A DNA stretch of 64,000 nt from Calliopsis andreniformis (taxonomy: Eukaryota > Arthropoda > Insecta > Hymenoptera > Andrenidae), in contig NW_027480422.1 in assembly GCF_051401765.1 (NCBI RefSeq), forward strand, positions 29,654,001 through 29,718,000, read 5' to 3'. The translations under genes were made by a program, and so were the position numbers. Shown here piece by piece: positions 11,130-24,700 of the stretch. The notes below the pieces were generated by a model. That model was given only the letters and a program-made list of their open reading frames with translations, was not told the DNA's origin and did no database searches. The first letter of the stretch is position 1. Each line of letters starts with the position of its first letter.

Positions 11130-12520
11130 ATACAACAGTTTTTCCATCGTATAAAACGAAAAATTGCAACCAGTGTGAAAGTAATGGTCATTACAACGAT
11201 CCGGGCGACCTAGACATCACTCTAGGGCGTTGTTCCACCAGAGCGAATAGTTAGGGCCTAAGAAGTCAACGCCTGAAGCATAAAATAGAATATAAATACA
11301 ACAGCTTTTCCATCGTATAAAACGAATAATTGCAACCAGTATGAAAGTTACGGTCATTTCAACGTTCCGGGCAACCTAGGCTTCACCCTAGGGCGTTGCT
11401 CCACCAGATTGAATAGTTAGGGCCTAAGAAGTCAACGCCAGAAGCATAAAATACAATATAAATACAACAGCTTTTCCATCGTATATAATGTATATTTGCA
11501 AACAGTCTGAAGGTACTGGTCATTTCTACGTTCTGGCAACCTAGGCTTCACTCCAGGGCGTTGCTCCACCAGATCGAATAGCTAGTGCCTTAGAAGTCAA
11601 CGACCGAAACATAAAATACAATTAAAACACAACAGTTTTCCATCGTATAACGGGAATGATTGCAACAAATGTGAACGTGATGGTCATTTCCACGTTCCGG
11701 GCAACCTAGGTTTTGCTCTAGGGCGTTGCTTCACAACATCGAATAGTTAGGGCCTTAGAAGACAACGCCTGAAGCATAAAATACAATAAAAATACATCAT
11801 TTTTTTCATCGTATAAAAGGAATAATTGCAACCAGTCTGAAAGATATGGTCATTTCTACGTTCCGGGCAACCTAGGCTTCACCCTAGGGGGTTGCTCCAC
11901 CAGATTGAATAGCTAGGGCCTTAGAAGTCAACGCCAGAAGCATAAAATAAAATAAAAATAGAGCAGTTATTCCATCGTATAACAGGAATAATTACAACCA
12001 GTGTGAAAGTGATGATCATTTCTACGTTCCGGGCAACCTAGGCATCACTCTAGGGCGTTGTTCCACCAGATCGCATCGTTAGGGCCTAAGAAGTCAACGC
12101 CAGAAGCATAAAATGCGATATATGTACAACGGTTTTTCCATCGTATAAAACGAATAATTGCAACCAGTGTGAAAGTAATGGTCATTTCTACGTTGCAGGC
12201 ATCCTAGACTTAACTCTGAGGCATTGCTCCACCAGATCCAATACATAGGGTCTTAGAAGTCAACGCCAGAAGCATAAAGTACAATCAAAATCCAACAGTT
12301 TGTCAGTCGTATAACAGGAATAATTGCAACAAACGTGAAGGTAACGGTTATTTCTACGTTCCTGGCGTCCTAGACTTAAATCTGAGGCATTGCTCCACCC
12401 GACCGAATACATAGGGCCTTAGAAGTCAACGCCAGAAGTATAGAGTACAATCAAAATCCAACAGTTTGTCCATCGTATAGCATGAATAATTGCAACCAGA
12501 ATGAAAGTAATGGTCATTTC
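11130..12520 (+). repeat. Eight-monomer segment duplicated at about 17.27-18.66 kb (copy A)
   Basis: This run of about 1.39 kb matches 17270-18659 with an offset near 6139 bases (37 monomers less 3 bases). Shared rare features include a CATCAT followed by six or seven T at 11795 and 17934, the monomers with CAGTTTGTC replacing the usual run of T, and a GTATAGCATGAAT variant. It is a dispersed copy inside one array and not a tandem neighbour. Confidence 0.8.
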
Positions 12521-13269
12521 TGCGTTCCGGGCCACATAGGCTTCACTCTTTGACGTTGCCCCACCAGATCGAATAGCTAGGACCTTAGAAGTCAAAGCCA
12601 GACGCAGAAAATACAATATAAATACAACAGTTTTTCCATCGTATAAATCGAAGAATTGGAATCCGTATGAAAATTATGGTCATTTCTACGTTCCGGGCAA
12701 CCTAGGCTTCACCCTAGGGCGTTGCTCCACCAGATCCAATAGTTAGGACATAAGAAGTCAACGCCAGAAGCATAAAATACAAAATAGATACAACAGATTT
12801 TCCATCATATAACAGGAATAATTGCAACCAGTGTGAAGGTGATGGTCACTTCTACGTTCCGGGCAACCTCGGCTTCAGTCTAGGGCGTTGTTCCCCCAGT
12901 TCGAATAGTTAGGGCCTAAGAAGCCTACGCAAGAAGCATAAAATACAATATAAATACAACAGTTTTTCCATCGCATAGCAGGAATAATAGCAACCAGTGT
13001 GAAGGTGATGGTCATTTCTAAGTTCCGGGCTACCGAGGCTTCACTCTAGAGCGTTGCTTCACCAGATCGAATAGCCAGGGCCTTAGAAGTCAACGCCAGA
13101 GGCACAAAATAAAATAGAAATACAACAGCTATTCCATCGTATAACAGGAATAATTAAAAGCAGTGTGAAAGTAATGGGCATTTCTACGTTCCGTGCAACC
13201 TAGGCTTCACTCTAGGGCGTTGGACCACCAGGCCGAATAGTTAGGGCCTTAGAAAACAACTCCAGACGC

Positions 13270-14083
13270 ATAAAATACAATATAAATAAAACAGTTTTTC
13301 CACGGTATAAAACGAATAATTGCAACCAGTATGAAAATTATGGTCATTTCTACGTTCCGAGCAACCTAGGCTTCACCATAGGGCGTTGCTCCACCAGATC
13401 CAGTACTTAGGACCTAAGAAGTCAAAGCCAGAAGCATAAAATACAAAATAGATACAACAGTTTTTCCATCATATAACAGGAATGATTGCAACTAGTGTGA
13501 AAGTGATGGTCATTTCTACGTTCCGGGCAACCTAGGCTTCACTCTAGAGCGTCGTTCCTCCAGATCGAATAGCTAGGGCCTAAGAAGTCTACAGCAGAAG
13601 CATAAAATACAATAAAAATACAACAGTTTTTCCGTCGTATAACAGGAATAATTGCAACCAGTGTGAAAGTGATGGTCATTTCTACGTTCCGGGCAACCTA
13701 GGCATCTGTCTAGGGCGTGGTTCCCCCATATCGAATAGTTTGGGCCTAAGAAGCCTACGCCAGAAGCATATAATACAATATAAATACCACAGCTTTTCCA
13801 TCGTGTAACAGGAATAATTGCAACCAGAGTGAAGGTGATGGTCATTTCTACGTTCCGGGCAACCTAGGCTTCACTCTAGGTCGTTGCTCCGCCAGATCGA
13901 ATAGCTAGGGACTTAGAAGTCAACGCCAGAAGCATAAAATACAACATAAGTACAACAGTTTTTCCATCGTATAAAACGAAAAATTGCAACCAGTGTGCAT
14001 GTAATGGTCATTACAACGATCCGGGCGACCTAGACATCACTCTAGGGCGTTGTTCCACCAGAGCGAATAGTTAGGGCCTAAGA
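13270..14083 (+). repeat. Five-monomer segment duplicated at 16589-17402 (copy A)
   Basis: The block matches 16589-17402 at an offset of 3319 bases (20 monomers less one). Both copies share the GTCTACAGCAGAAGC variant and an array monomer with CATTACAACGATCCGGGCG. At the end of the shared block the two copies continue with different satellite variants: copy A leads to the 18.9-kb type and copy B to the 11.3-kb type. This marks a recombination breakpoint. Confidence 0.82.
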
Positions 14084-15828
14084 AGCGTACGACAGAATCA
14101 TAAAATACAATATAAATACAACAGTTTTTCCATCGCATAACAGGAATAATAGCAACCAGTGTGAAGGTGATGGTCATTTCTAAGTTCCGGGCAACCGAGG
14201 CTTCACTCTAGGGCGTTGATCCACCAGATCGAATAGTTAGGGCCTTAGAAGTCAATGCTAGATGCATAAAATACAATAAAAACACAACAGTTTTTCCATC
14301 GTATAACGGGAACAATTGCAACAAATGTGAAAGTGATGGTCATTTCCACGTTCCGGGCAACCTAGGCTTCACTCCAGAGCGTTGCTCCACCAGATCGATT
14401 AGCTAGGGCCTTAGAAGGCAACGCCCGAAACAAAAATACAATAAAAATACAACAGTTTTTCCATCGTATAACGGGAATAATTGCAACAAATGTGAACATG
14501 ATGGTCATTTCCACGATCCAGGCAACCTATTCTTCACTCTAGGGCGTTCCTCCACCAGATCCAATAGTTAGGGCCTAAGAAGTCAACGACAGAAGCATAA
14601 AATACAAAAAAGATACAACAGCTTTTCCATCGTATAACAGGAATAATTGCAGCCAGAGTGAAGGTGCTGGTCATTTCTACGTTCCGGGCAACCCTGGCTT
14701 CACCCTAGGGCGTTGCTCCACAAGATCGAATAGCTAGGGCCTTAGAAGTCAACGCCAGAAGCATAAACTAAAATAATAATAGTCTAGTTATTCCATCGTA
14801 TAACAGGAATAATTACAACCACTGTGAAAGAAATGGGCATTTCTACGTTCCGTGCAACCTAGACTTCACTCTAGGGCGTTGCTCCACCAGGTCGAATAGT
14901 TGGGGCCTTTGAAAACAACTCCAGGCGCATAAAATACAACAAAAATACGACCGTTTTACCATCGTATAACTGGCACAGTTGCAACCAGTGTGAAAGATAT
15001 GGTCATTTCTACATTCAGGGCAACCTAGGCTCCACTCTAGGGCGTTGCTCCACCAGATCGAATAGTTAGGGCCTAAGAAGTCAACGCCAGAAGCATATAA
15101 ATACGATATATGTACCACAGTTTTTCCATCTTATAAAACGAATAATTGAAACCAGTGTGAAAGCAATGGCCATTTCTACGTTCCGGGGATCCTAGACTTA
15201 ACTCCGAGGCATTGCACCACCAGATCGAAATATAGGGCCTTAGAAGTCAACGCCAGAAGCATAGAGTACAACAAAAATCCAACAGTTTGTTCACTGTATA
15301 ACAGGAATAATAGCAACCAGTGTGAAGGTAATGGTCATTTCTACGTTCCGGGCAACCTAGGCTTCACCCTAGGGCGTTGCTCCAGCAGATCCAATAGTTA
15401 GGACCTCAGAAGTCAACGCCAGGAGCATAAAATACAATAAAAATACCACAGTTTTTCCATCGTATAACAGGAATAATTGGAACCAGAGTGAAGGTGATGG
15501 TCATTTCTAAGTTCCGGGCAACCTAGGCTTCACTCTAGAGCGCTGCTTCACCAGATCGAATAGCTACGGCCTTAGAGGTCAATGCCAGAGGCATAAAATA
15601 CAATAAAAATACAACAGGTTTACCAACGTACAACTGGCATAATTGCAACCAGTGTGAAAGATATGGTCAGTACTACGTTCCGGGCAACCTAGGCTCCACT
15701 CTAGGGCGTTGGTCCACCACAACCAATAGTTAGGGCTTAAGACGTCTATGCCAGAAGCACCAAATACAAAACAGATACAACGGTTTTTCCCTTCTATAAC
15801 AGGAATAATTGCAACCAGTGTGAAAGCT

Positions 15829-16824
15829 ATGGTCATTTCTACGTTCCGGACAACCTAGGCTTCACTCTAGGGCGTGGTTCCCCCATATCGAATAGTTAGG
15901 GCCTAAGAAGCCTACGCCAGAAGCATAAAATACAATATAAATATCACAGTTTTTCCATCGTATAACAGGAATAATTACAACCAGTGTGAAAGTAATGGTC
16001 ATTTCTGCGTTCCGGGCCCCATAGGCTTCACTCTTGGACGTTGCCCCACCAGATCGAATAGCTAGGACCTTAGAAGTCAAAGCCAGACGCAGAAAATACA
16101 ATATAAATAAAACAGTTTTTCCACGTTATAAAACGAATAATTGCAACCAGTATGAAAATTATGGTCATTTCTACGTTCCGGGCAACCTAGGCTTCACCAT
16201 AGGGCGTTGCTCCATCAGATCCAATACGTAGGACCTAAGAAGTCAACGCCAGAAGCATAAAATACAAAATAGATACAACAGTTTTTCCATCATATAACAG
16301 GAATAATTGCAACTAGTGTGAAAGTGATGGTCATTTCTACGTTCCGGACAACCTAGGCTTCACTCTAGGGCGTGGTTCCCCCATATCGAATAGTTAGGGC
16401 CTAAGAAGCCTACGCCAGAAGCATAAAATACAATATAAATATCACAGTTTTTCCATCGTATAACAGGAATAATTACAACCAGTGTGAAAGTAATGGTCAT
16501 TTCTGCGTTCCGGGCCCCATAGGCTTCACTCTTGGACGTTGCCCCACCAGATCGAATAGCTAGGACCTTAGAAGTCAAAGCCAGACGCAGAAAATACAAT
16601 ATAAATAAAACAGTTTTTCCACGTTATAAAACGAATAATTGCAACCAGTATGAAAATTATGGTCATTTCTACGTTCCGGGCAACCTAGGCTTCACCATAG
16701 GGCGTTGCTCCATCAGATCCAATACTTAGGACCTAAGAAGTCAACGCCAGAAGCATAAAATACAAAATAGATACAACAGTTTTTCCATCATATAACAGGA
16801 ATAATTGCAACTAGTGTGAAAGTG
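15829..16824 (+). repeat. Tandem three-monomer duplication, 498 bp x 2
   Basis: Bases 15829-16326 and 16327-16824 repeat at exactly 3 x 166. The only difference I noticed is ACGTAGG at about 16228 against ACTTAGG at about 16726. Both copies share an unusual GGGCCCCATAGGC monomer start. The near-perfect match suggests one of the youngest exchanges in the forward arm. Confidence 0.9.
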
Positions 16825-17402
16825 ATGGTCATTTCTACGTTCCGGGCAACCTAGGCTTCACTCTAGAGCGTCGTTCCTCCAGATCGAATAGCTAGGGCCT
16901 AAGAAGTCTACAGCAGAAGCATAAAATACAATAAAAATACAACAGTTTTTCCGTCGTATAACAGGAATAATTGCAACCAGTGTGAAAGTGATGGTCATTT
17001 CTACGTTCCGGGCAACCTAGGCATCTGTCTAGGGCGTGGTTCCCCCATATCGAATAGTTTGGGCCTAAGAAGCCTACGCCAGAAGCATATAATACAATAT
17101 AAATACCACAGCATTTCCATCGTGTAACAGGAATAATTGCAACCAGAGTGAAGGTGATGGTCATTTCTACGTTCCGGGCAACCTAGGCTTCACTCTAGGT
17201 CGTTGCTCCGCCAGATCGAATAGCTAGGGACTTAGAAGTCAACGCCAGAAGCATAAAATACAACATAAGTACAACAGTTTTTCCATCGTATAAAACGAAA
17301 AATTGCAACCAGTGTGCATGTAATGGTCATTACAACGATCCGGGCGACCTAGACATCACACTAGGGCGTTGTTCCACCAGAGCGAATAGTTAGGGCCTAA
17401 GA
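16589..17402 (+). repeat. Five-monomer segment, copy B of 13270-14083
   Basis: This is the partner of 13270-14083, 3319 bases downstream. It directly follows the 498-bp trimer duplication and passes at 17402 into the block related to 11.1-12.5 kb. The mosaic order shows that array segments have been reshuffled by recombination. Confidence 0.82.
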
Positions 17403-18659
17403 AGTCAACGCCTGAAGCATAAAATAGAATATAAATACAACAGTTTTTCCATCGTATAAAACGAATAATTGCAACCAGTATGAAAGTTACTGTCATTTCT
17501 ACGTTCCGGGCAACCTAGGCTTCACCCTAGGGCGTTGCTCCACCAGATTGAATAGTTAGGGCCTAAGAAGTCAACGACAGAAGCATAAAATACAATATAA
17601 ATACAACAGCTTTTCCATCGTATATAATGTATATTTGCAAACAGTCTGAAGGTACTGGTCATTTCTACGCTCTGGCAACCTAGGCTTCACTCCAGGGCGC
17701 TGCTCCACCAGATCGAATAGCTAGTGCCTTAGAAGTCAACGACCGAAACATAAAATACAATAAAAATACAACAGTTTTCCATCGTATAACGGGAATAATT
17801 GCAACAAATGTGAACGTGATGGTCATTACCACGTTCCGGGCAACCTAGGTTTTGCTCTAGGGCGTTGTTTCACAACATCGAATAGTTAGGGCCTTAGAAG
17901 ACAACGCCTGAAGCATAAAATACAATAAAAATACATCATTTTTTTCATCGTATAAAAGGAATAATTGCAACCAGTCTGAAAGATATGGTCATTTTTACGT
18001 TCCGGGCAACCTAGGCTTCACCCTAGGGGGTTGCTCCACCAGATCGAATAGCTAGGGCCTTAGAAGTCAACGCCAGAAGCATAAAATAAAATAAAAATAG
18101 AGCAGTTATTCCATCGTATAACAGGAATAATTACAACCAGTGTGAAAGTGATGATCATTTCTACGTTCCGGGCAACCTGGGCATCACTCTAGGGCGTCGT
18201 TCCACCAGATCGCATCGTTAGGGCCTAAGAAGTCAACGCCAGAAGCATAAAATGCGATATATGTACAACGGTTTTTCCATCGTATAAAACGAATAATTGC
18301 AACCAGTGTGAAAGTAATGGTCATTTCTACGTTGCAGGCATCCTAGACTTAACTCTGAGGCATTGCTCCACCAGATCCAATACATAGGGTCTTAGAAGTC
18401 AACGCCAGAAGCATAAAGTACAATCTAAATCCAACAGTTTGTCAGTCGTATAACAGGAATAATTGCAACAAACGTGAAGGTAACGGTCATTTCTACGTTC
18501 CTGGCGTCCTAGACTTAACTCAGAGGCATTGATCCACCAGACCGAATACATAGGGCCTTAGAAGTCAACGCCAGAAGTATAGAGTACAATCAAAATCCAA
18601 CAGTTTGTCCATCGTATAGCATGAATAATTGCAACCAGAATGAAAGTAATGGTCATTTC
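17270..18659 (+). repeat. Eight-monomer segment, copy B of 11130-12520
   Basis: This is the partner of 11130-12520 and overlaps the end of the 16589-17402 block, because the monomer near 17.3 kb is shared by both relationships. After about 18660 it departs into variants related to 14.09 kb and following (offset 4811 bases). Confidence 0.8.
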
Positions 18660-19134
18660 TACGTTTCGGGCAACCTAGGCTTCACTCCAGGGCGTTGGTC
18701 GACCAGATCCAATAGTTAGGGCCTAAGAAGTCATCGACAGAAGCATAAAATACAATAAAGATACAACAGCTTTTCCATCGTATAACAGGAATAATTGCAG
18801 CCAGAGTGAAGCTGATGGTCATTTCTACGTTCCGGGCAACCTAGTCTTCACTCTAGGGCGTTGTTCCCCCAGTTCGAATAGTTAGGGCCTAAGAAGCCTA
18901 CGACAGAATCATAAAATACAATATAAATACAACAGTTTTTCCATCGCATAACAGGAATAATAGCAACCAGTGTGAAGGTGATGGTCATTTCTAAGTTCCG
19001 GGCAACCGAGGCTTCACTCTAGGGCGTTGATCCACCAGATCGAATAGTTAGGGCCTTAGAAGTCAATGCTAGATGCATAAAATACAATAAAAACACAACA
19101 GTTTTTCCATCGTATAACGGGAACAATTGCAACA

Positions 19135-21784
19135 AATGTGAAAGTGATGGTCATTTCCACGTTCCGGGCAACCTAGGCTTCACTCTAGGGCGTTGATCCA
19201 CCAGATCGAATAGCTAGGGCCTTAGAAGTCAATGCCAGATGCATAAAATACAATAAAAATACAACAGTTTTTCCATCGTATAACGGGAATAATTGCAACA
19301 AATGTGAAAGAGATGGTCATTTCCACGTTCCGGCAACCTAGGCTTCACTCTAGTCCGTTGGTCCACCAGATCCAATAGTTGGGGCCTAAGAAGTCATCGC
19401 CAGAAACATAAAATGCAATATAAATACAACAGCTTTTCCATCGTATATAATGTATATTTGCAAACAGTGTGAAAGTAATGGTCATTTCTACGTTCCGGGC
19501 AACCTAGGCTTCACTCCAGAGCGTTGCTCCACAAGATCGATTAGCTAGGGCCTTAGAAGGCAACGCCCGAAACAAAAATACAATAAAAATACAACAGTTT
19601 TTCCATCGTATAACGGGAATAATTGCAACAAATGTGAACATGATGGTCATTTCCACGATCCAGGCAACCTATTCTTCACTCTAGGGCGTTCCTCCACCAG
19701 ATCCAATAGTTAGGGCCTAAGAAGTCAACGACAGAAGCATAAAATACAATAAAGATACAACAGCTTTTCCATCGTATAACAGGAATAATTGCAGCCAGAG
19801 TGAAGGTGCTGGTCATTTCAACGTTCCGGGCAACCCTGACTTCACCCTAGGGCGTTGCTCCACAAGATCGAATAGCTAGGGCCTTAGAAGTCAACGCCAG
19901 AAGCATAAACTAAAATAATAATAGTGCAGTTATTCCATCGTATAACAGGAATAATTACAACCACTGTGAAAGAAATGGGCATTTCTACGTTCCGTGCAAC
20001 CTAGACTTCACTCTAGGGCGTTGCTCCACCAGGTCGAATAGTTGGGGCCTTTGAAAACAACTCCAGGCGCATAAAATACAATAAAAATACGACAGTTTTA
20101 CCATCGTATAACTGGCACAGTTGCAACCAGTGTGAAAGATATGGTCATTTCTACGTTCCGGGCAACCTAGGCTTCACCCTAGGGCGTTGTTCCACCAGAT
20201 CCAATAGTTAGGACATAAGAAGTCAACGTCAGACGCATAAAATACAAAATAGATACAACAGCTTTTCCATCATATAACAGGAATAATTGCAACCACTGTG
20301 AAAGTGATGGTCATTGCTACGTTCCGGGCAACCTAGGCTTCAGTCTGGGGCGTTGTTCCCCCAGGTCGAATAGTTAGGGCCTAAGAAGCCTACGCCAGAA
20401 GCAGAAAATACTATATAAATACAACAGTTTTTCCATCTTATAACGGGAATAATAGCAACAAATGTGAAAGAGATGGTCATTTCCACGTTCCGGCAACCTA
20501 GGCTTCACTCTAGGGCGTTGATCCACCAGATCGAATAGCTAGGGCCTTAGAAGTCAATGCCAGATGCATAAAATACAATAAAAATACAACAGTTTTTCCA
20601 TCGTATAACGGGAATAATTGCAACAAATGTGAAAGAGATGGTCATTTCCACGTTCCGGCAACCTAGGCTTCACTCTAGTCCGTTGGTCCACCAGATCCAA
20701 TAGTTGGGGCCTAAGAAGTCATCGCCAGAAACATAAAATGCAATATAAATACAACAGCTTTTCCATCGTATATAATGTATATTTGCAAACAGTGTGAAAG
20801 TAATGGTCATTTCTACGTTCCGGGCAACCTAGGCTTCACTCCAGAGCGTTGCTCCACAAGATCGATTAGCTAGGGCCTTAGAAGGCAACGCCCGAAACAA
20901 AAATACAATAAAAATACAACAGTTTTTCCATCGTATAACGGGAATAATTGCAACAAATGTGAACATGATGGTCATTTCCACGATCCAGGCAACCTATTCT
21001 TCACTCTAGGGCGTTCCTCCACCAGATCCAATAGTTAGGGCCTAAGAAGTCAACGACAGAAGCATAAAATACAATAAAGATACAACAGCTTTTCCATCGT
21101 ATAACAGGAATAATTGCAGACAGAGTGAAGGTGCTGGTCATTTCAACGTTCCGGGCAACCCTGACTTCACCCTAGGGCGTTGCTCCACAAGATCGAATAG
21201 CTAGGGCCTTAGAAGTCAACGCCAGAAGCATAAACTAAAATAATAATAGTGCAGTTATTCCATCGTATAACAGGAATAATTACAACCACTGTGAAAGAAA
21301 TGGGCATTTCTACGTTCCGTGCAACCTAGACTTCACTCTAGGGCGTTGCTCCACCAGGTCGAATAGTTGGGGCCTTTGAAAACAACTCCAGGCGCATAAA
21401 ATACAATAAAAATACGACAGTTTTACCATCGTATAACTGGCACAGTTGCAACCAGTGTGAAAGATATGGTCATTTCTACGTTCCGGGCAACCTAGGCTTC
21501 ACCCTAGGGCGTTGTTCCACCAGATCCAATAGTTAGGACATAAGAAGTCAACGTCAGACGCATAAAATACAAAATAGATACAACAGCTTTTCCATCATAT
21601 AACAGGAATAATTGCAATCACTGTGAAAGTGATGGTCATTGCTACGTTCCGGGCAACCTAGGCTTCAGTCTGGGGCGTTGTTCCCCCAGATCGAATAGTT
21701 AGGGCCTAAGAAGCCTACGCCAGAAGCAGAAAATACTATATAAATACAACAGTTTTTCCATCGTATAACGGGAATAATAGCAAC
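19135..21784 (+). repeat. Tandem eight-monomer higher-order repeat, 1325 bp x 2
   Basis: Bases about 19135-20459 and 20460-21784 match at an offset of 1325 (8 x 166 less 3). Both carry a TAGTCCGTTGGTCC variant (19351 and 20676), a monomer with CCGAAACAAAAATAC lacking the usual CATA, and a CCTATTCTTCAC variant. Related segments occur at about 28.14-28.68 kb and 29.13-30.12 kb, which repeat each other at 994 bases, and a diverged form is at 14.09-15.0 kb. Confidence 0.85.
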
Positions 21785-24700
21785 CAGTGCGAAAGTGATG
21801 GTCATTTCTACATTCAGGGCAACCTAGGCTCCACTCTAGGGCGTTGCTCCACCAGATCGAGTAGTTAGGGCCTAAGAAGTCAACGCCAGAAGCATATAAA
21901 TACGATATACGTACCACAGTTTTTCCATCTTATAAAACGAATAATTGAAACCAGTGTGAAAGCAATGGCCATTTCTACGTTCCGGGGATCCTAGACTTAA
22001 CTCCGAGGCATTGCACCACCAGATCGAAGTATAGGGCCTTAGAAGTCAACGCCAGAAGCATAGAGTACAACGAAAGTCCAACAGTTTGTTCACAGTATAA
22101 CAGGAATAATAGCAACCAGTGTGAAGGTAATGGTCATTTCTACGTTCCGGGCAACCTAGGCTTCACCCTAGGGCGTTGCTCCAGCAGATCCAATAGTTAG
22201 GACCTCAGAAGTCAACGCCAGGAGCATAAAATACAATAAAAATACCACAGTTTTTCCATCGTATAACAGGAATAATTGGAACCAGAGTGAAGGTGATGGT
22301 CATTTCTATGTTCCGGGCAACCTAGGTTTCACTCTAGAGCGCTGCTTCACCAGATCGAATAGCTACGGCCGTAGAAGCCAACGCCAGAAGCATAAAATAC
22401 AATATAAATACAAAAGTTTTTCCATCGTATAACAGGAATAATTGCCACCAGTGTGAAAGTGATGGTCATTTCTGCATTCCGGGCTACCTAGGCTTCACTC
22501 TAGGGCGTTGCTCCTCCAGATAGAATAGTTAGGGCCCAGGAAGTCAACGCCAGAAGCATAAAATACAATATAAATATATCAGTTTTTCCCTTGTATAACA
22601 GGAATAATTGCAACCAGTGTGAAAGGTATGGTCATTTCTACGTTCCGGGCAACCTAGGCTTCACTCTAGGTCGTTGCTCCACCACATCGAATAGCTACGG
22701 CCTTAGGAGTCAACGCCAGAAGCATAAAATACAAAATAGATACAACAGTTTTTCCATCATATAACAGGAATAATTGCAACTAGTGTGAAAGTGATGGTCA
22801 TTTCTACGTTCCGGGCAACCTAGGCTTCACTCTAGAGCGTTTTTCCTCCAGACCGAATAGCTAGGGTCTAAGAAGTCTACAGCAGAAGCATAAAATACAA
22901 TATAAATACAACAGTTTTTCCATCGTATAACAGGAATAATTGCAACCAGTGTGAAAGTGATGGTCATTTCTACGTTCCGGGCAACCTAGGCTTCAGTCTA
23001 GGGCGTGGTTCCCCCATATCGAATAGTTAGGTCCTAAGAAGCCTACGCCAGAAGCATAAAATACAATACAAATACCACAGTTTTTCCATCGTATAACAGG
23101 AGTAATTGCAACCAGAGTGAAGGTGATGGTCATTTCTAAGTTCCCGGCAACCTAGGCTTCACTCTAGAGCGTTGCTCCACCATATCGAATTGCTAGGGCC
23201 TTAGAAGTCAACGCCAGACGCACAAAATAAAATAAAAATACAACAGTTATTCCATCGTATAACAGGAATAATTACAACCAGTGTGAAAGTAATGGGCATT
23301 TCTACGTTCCGGGCAACCTAGGCTTCACTCTACGGCGTTGGTCCACCCGGACCAATAGATAGGGCCTTAGAAAACAACTCCAGACGCATAAAATACAATA
23401 TAAATACAACAGTTTTTCCACGGTATAAAACGAATAATTGCAACCAGTATGAATGTTATGGTCATTTCTACGTTCCGGGCAACCTAGGCTTCACCCTAGG
23501 GCGTTGTTCCACCAGATCGAATAGTTAGGTCCTAATAAGTCAACGCCAGAAGCATAAAATACGATATATGTACAACAGCCTTTCCATTGTATCAAACGAA
23601 TAAGTGTAACCAGTGTGAAAGCAATGGTCATTTCTACGTTCCGGGCATCGTAGACTTAACTGTAGGGCGTTGGTCCACCAGATCGAATAGCTACGGCCCT
23701 GGAAGTAGACGCCCGAAGCATAAAATACAATAAAAATACAACAGTTTTTCATTCGTATAACAGGAATAATAGCAACCAGAGTGAAGGTGATGGTCACGTC
23801 TAAGTTCCGGGCAACCTAGGCTTCACTCTAGAGCGTTGCACCACCAGATCGAATAGCTAGGGCCTTAGAAGTCAACGCCAGAGGCATAAAATAAAATATA
23901 AATACAACAGTTATTCCATCGTATAACAGGAATAATTACAACCAGTGTGAAAGTAATGTGCATTTCTACGTTCCGTGCAACCTAGGCTTCACTCTAGGGC
24001 GTTGGTCCACCAGGTCGAATAGTTAGGGCCTGAGAAAACAACTCCAGACGCATAAAACGCAATAAAAATACAACAGTTTTTCCATCGTATGAAAAGAATA
24101 GTTGCAACCAGTGTGAAAGTAATGGTCATTTCTACGTTCCGGGCATCCTAGGCTTCACTCTAGGCCGTTGATCCACCACATCGAATAGCTATGGCATTAG
24201 AAGTCATCGCCAGACGCATTAAATACAATATAAGTACAACAGCTCTTCCACCGTATAACAGGAGTAATTGCAAACAGTGGGAAATATATGGTCATTTCTA
24301 CGTTCCTGGCAACCTAGGCTTCACTCTAGAGAGTTGCTCTAACACATCGAATAGCTACGGCCTTAGAAGTCAACCCCAGAAGCATAAAATACAATATAAA
24401 TACAATAGTTTTTCCATCGTATAAAACGAATAAATGCAACCAGTATGAAAGTTATGGTCATTTCTACGTTCCGGGCAACCTAGTCTTTACCCTAGGGGGT
24501 TGCTCTAAAAGATCCAATGGTTAGGACCTTAGAAGTCAACGCCAGAAGCATAAAATACAATATAAATACAAAAGTTTTTCCATCGAATAACAGGAATAAT
24601 TACAACCAGTGTGAAAGAAATGGGCATTTCTACGTTCCGTGCAACCTAGACTTCACTCTAGGGCGATGCTCCACCAGGTCGAATAGTTGCGGCCTTAGAA

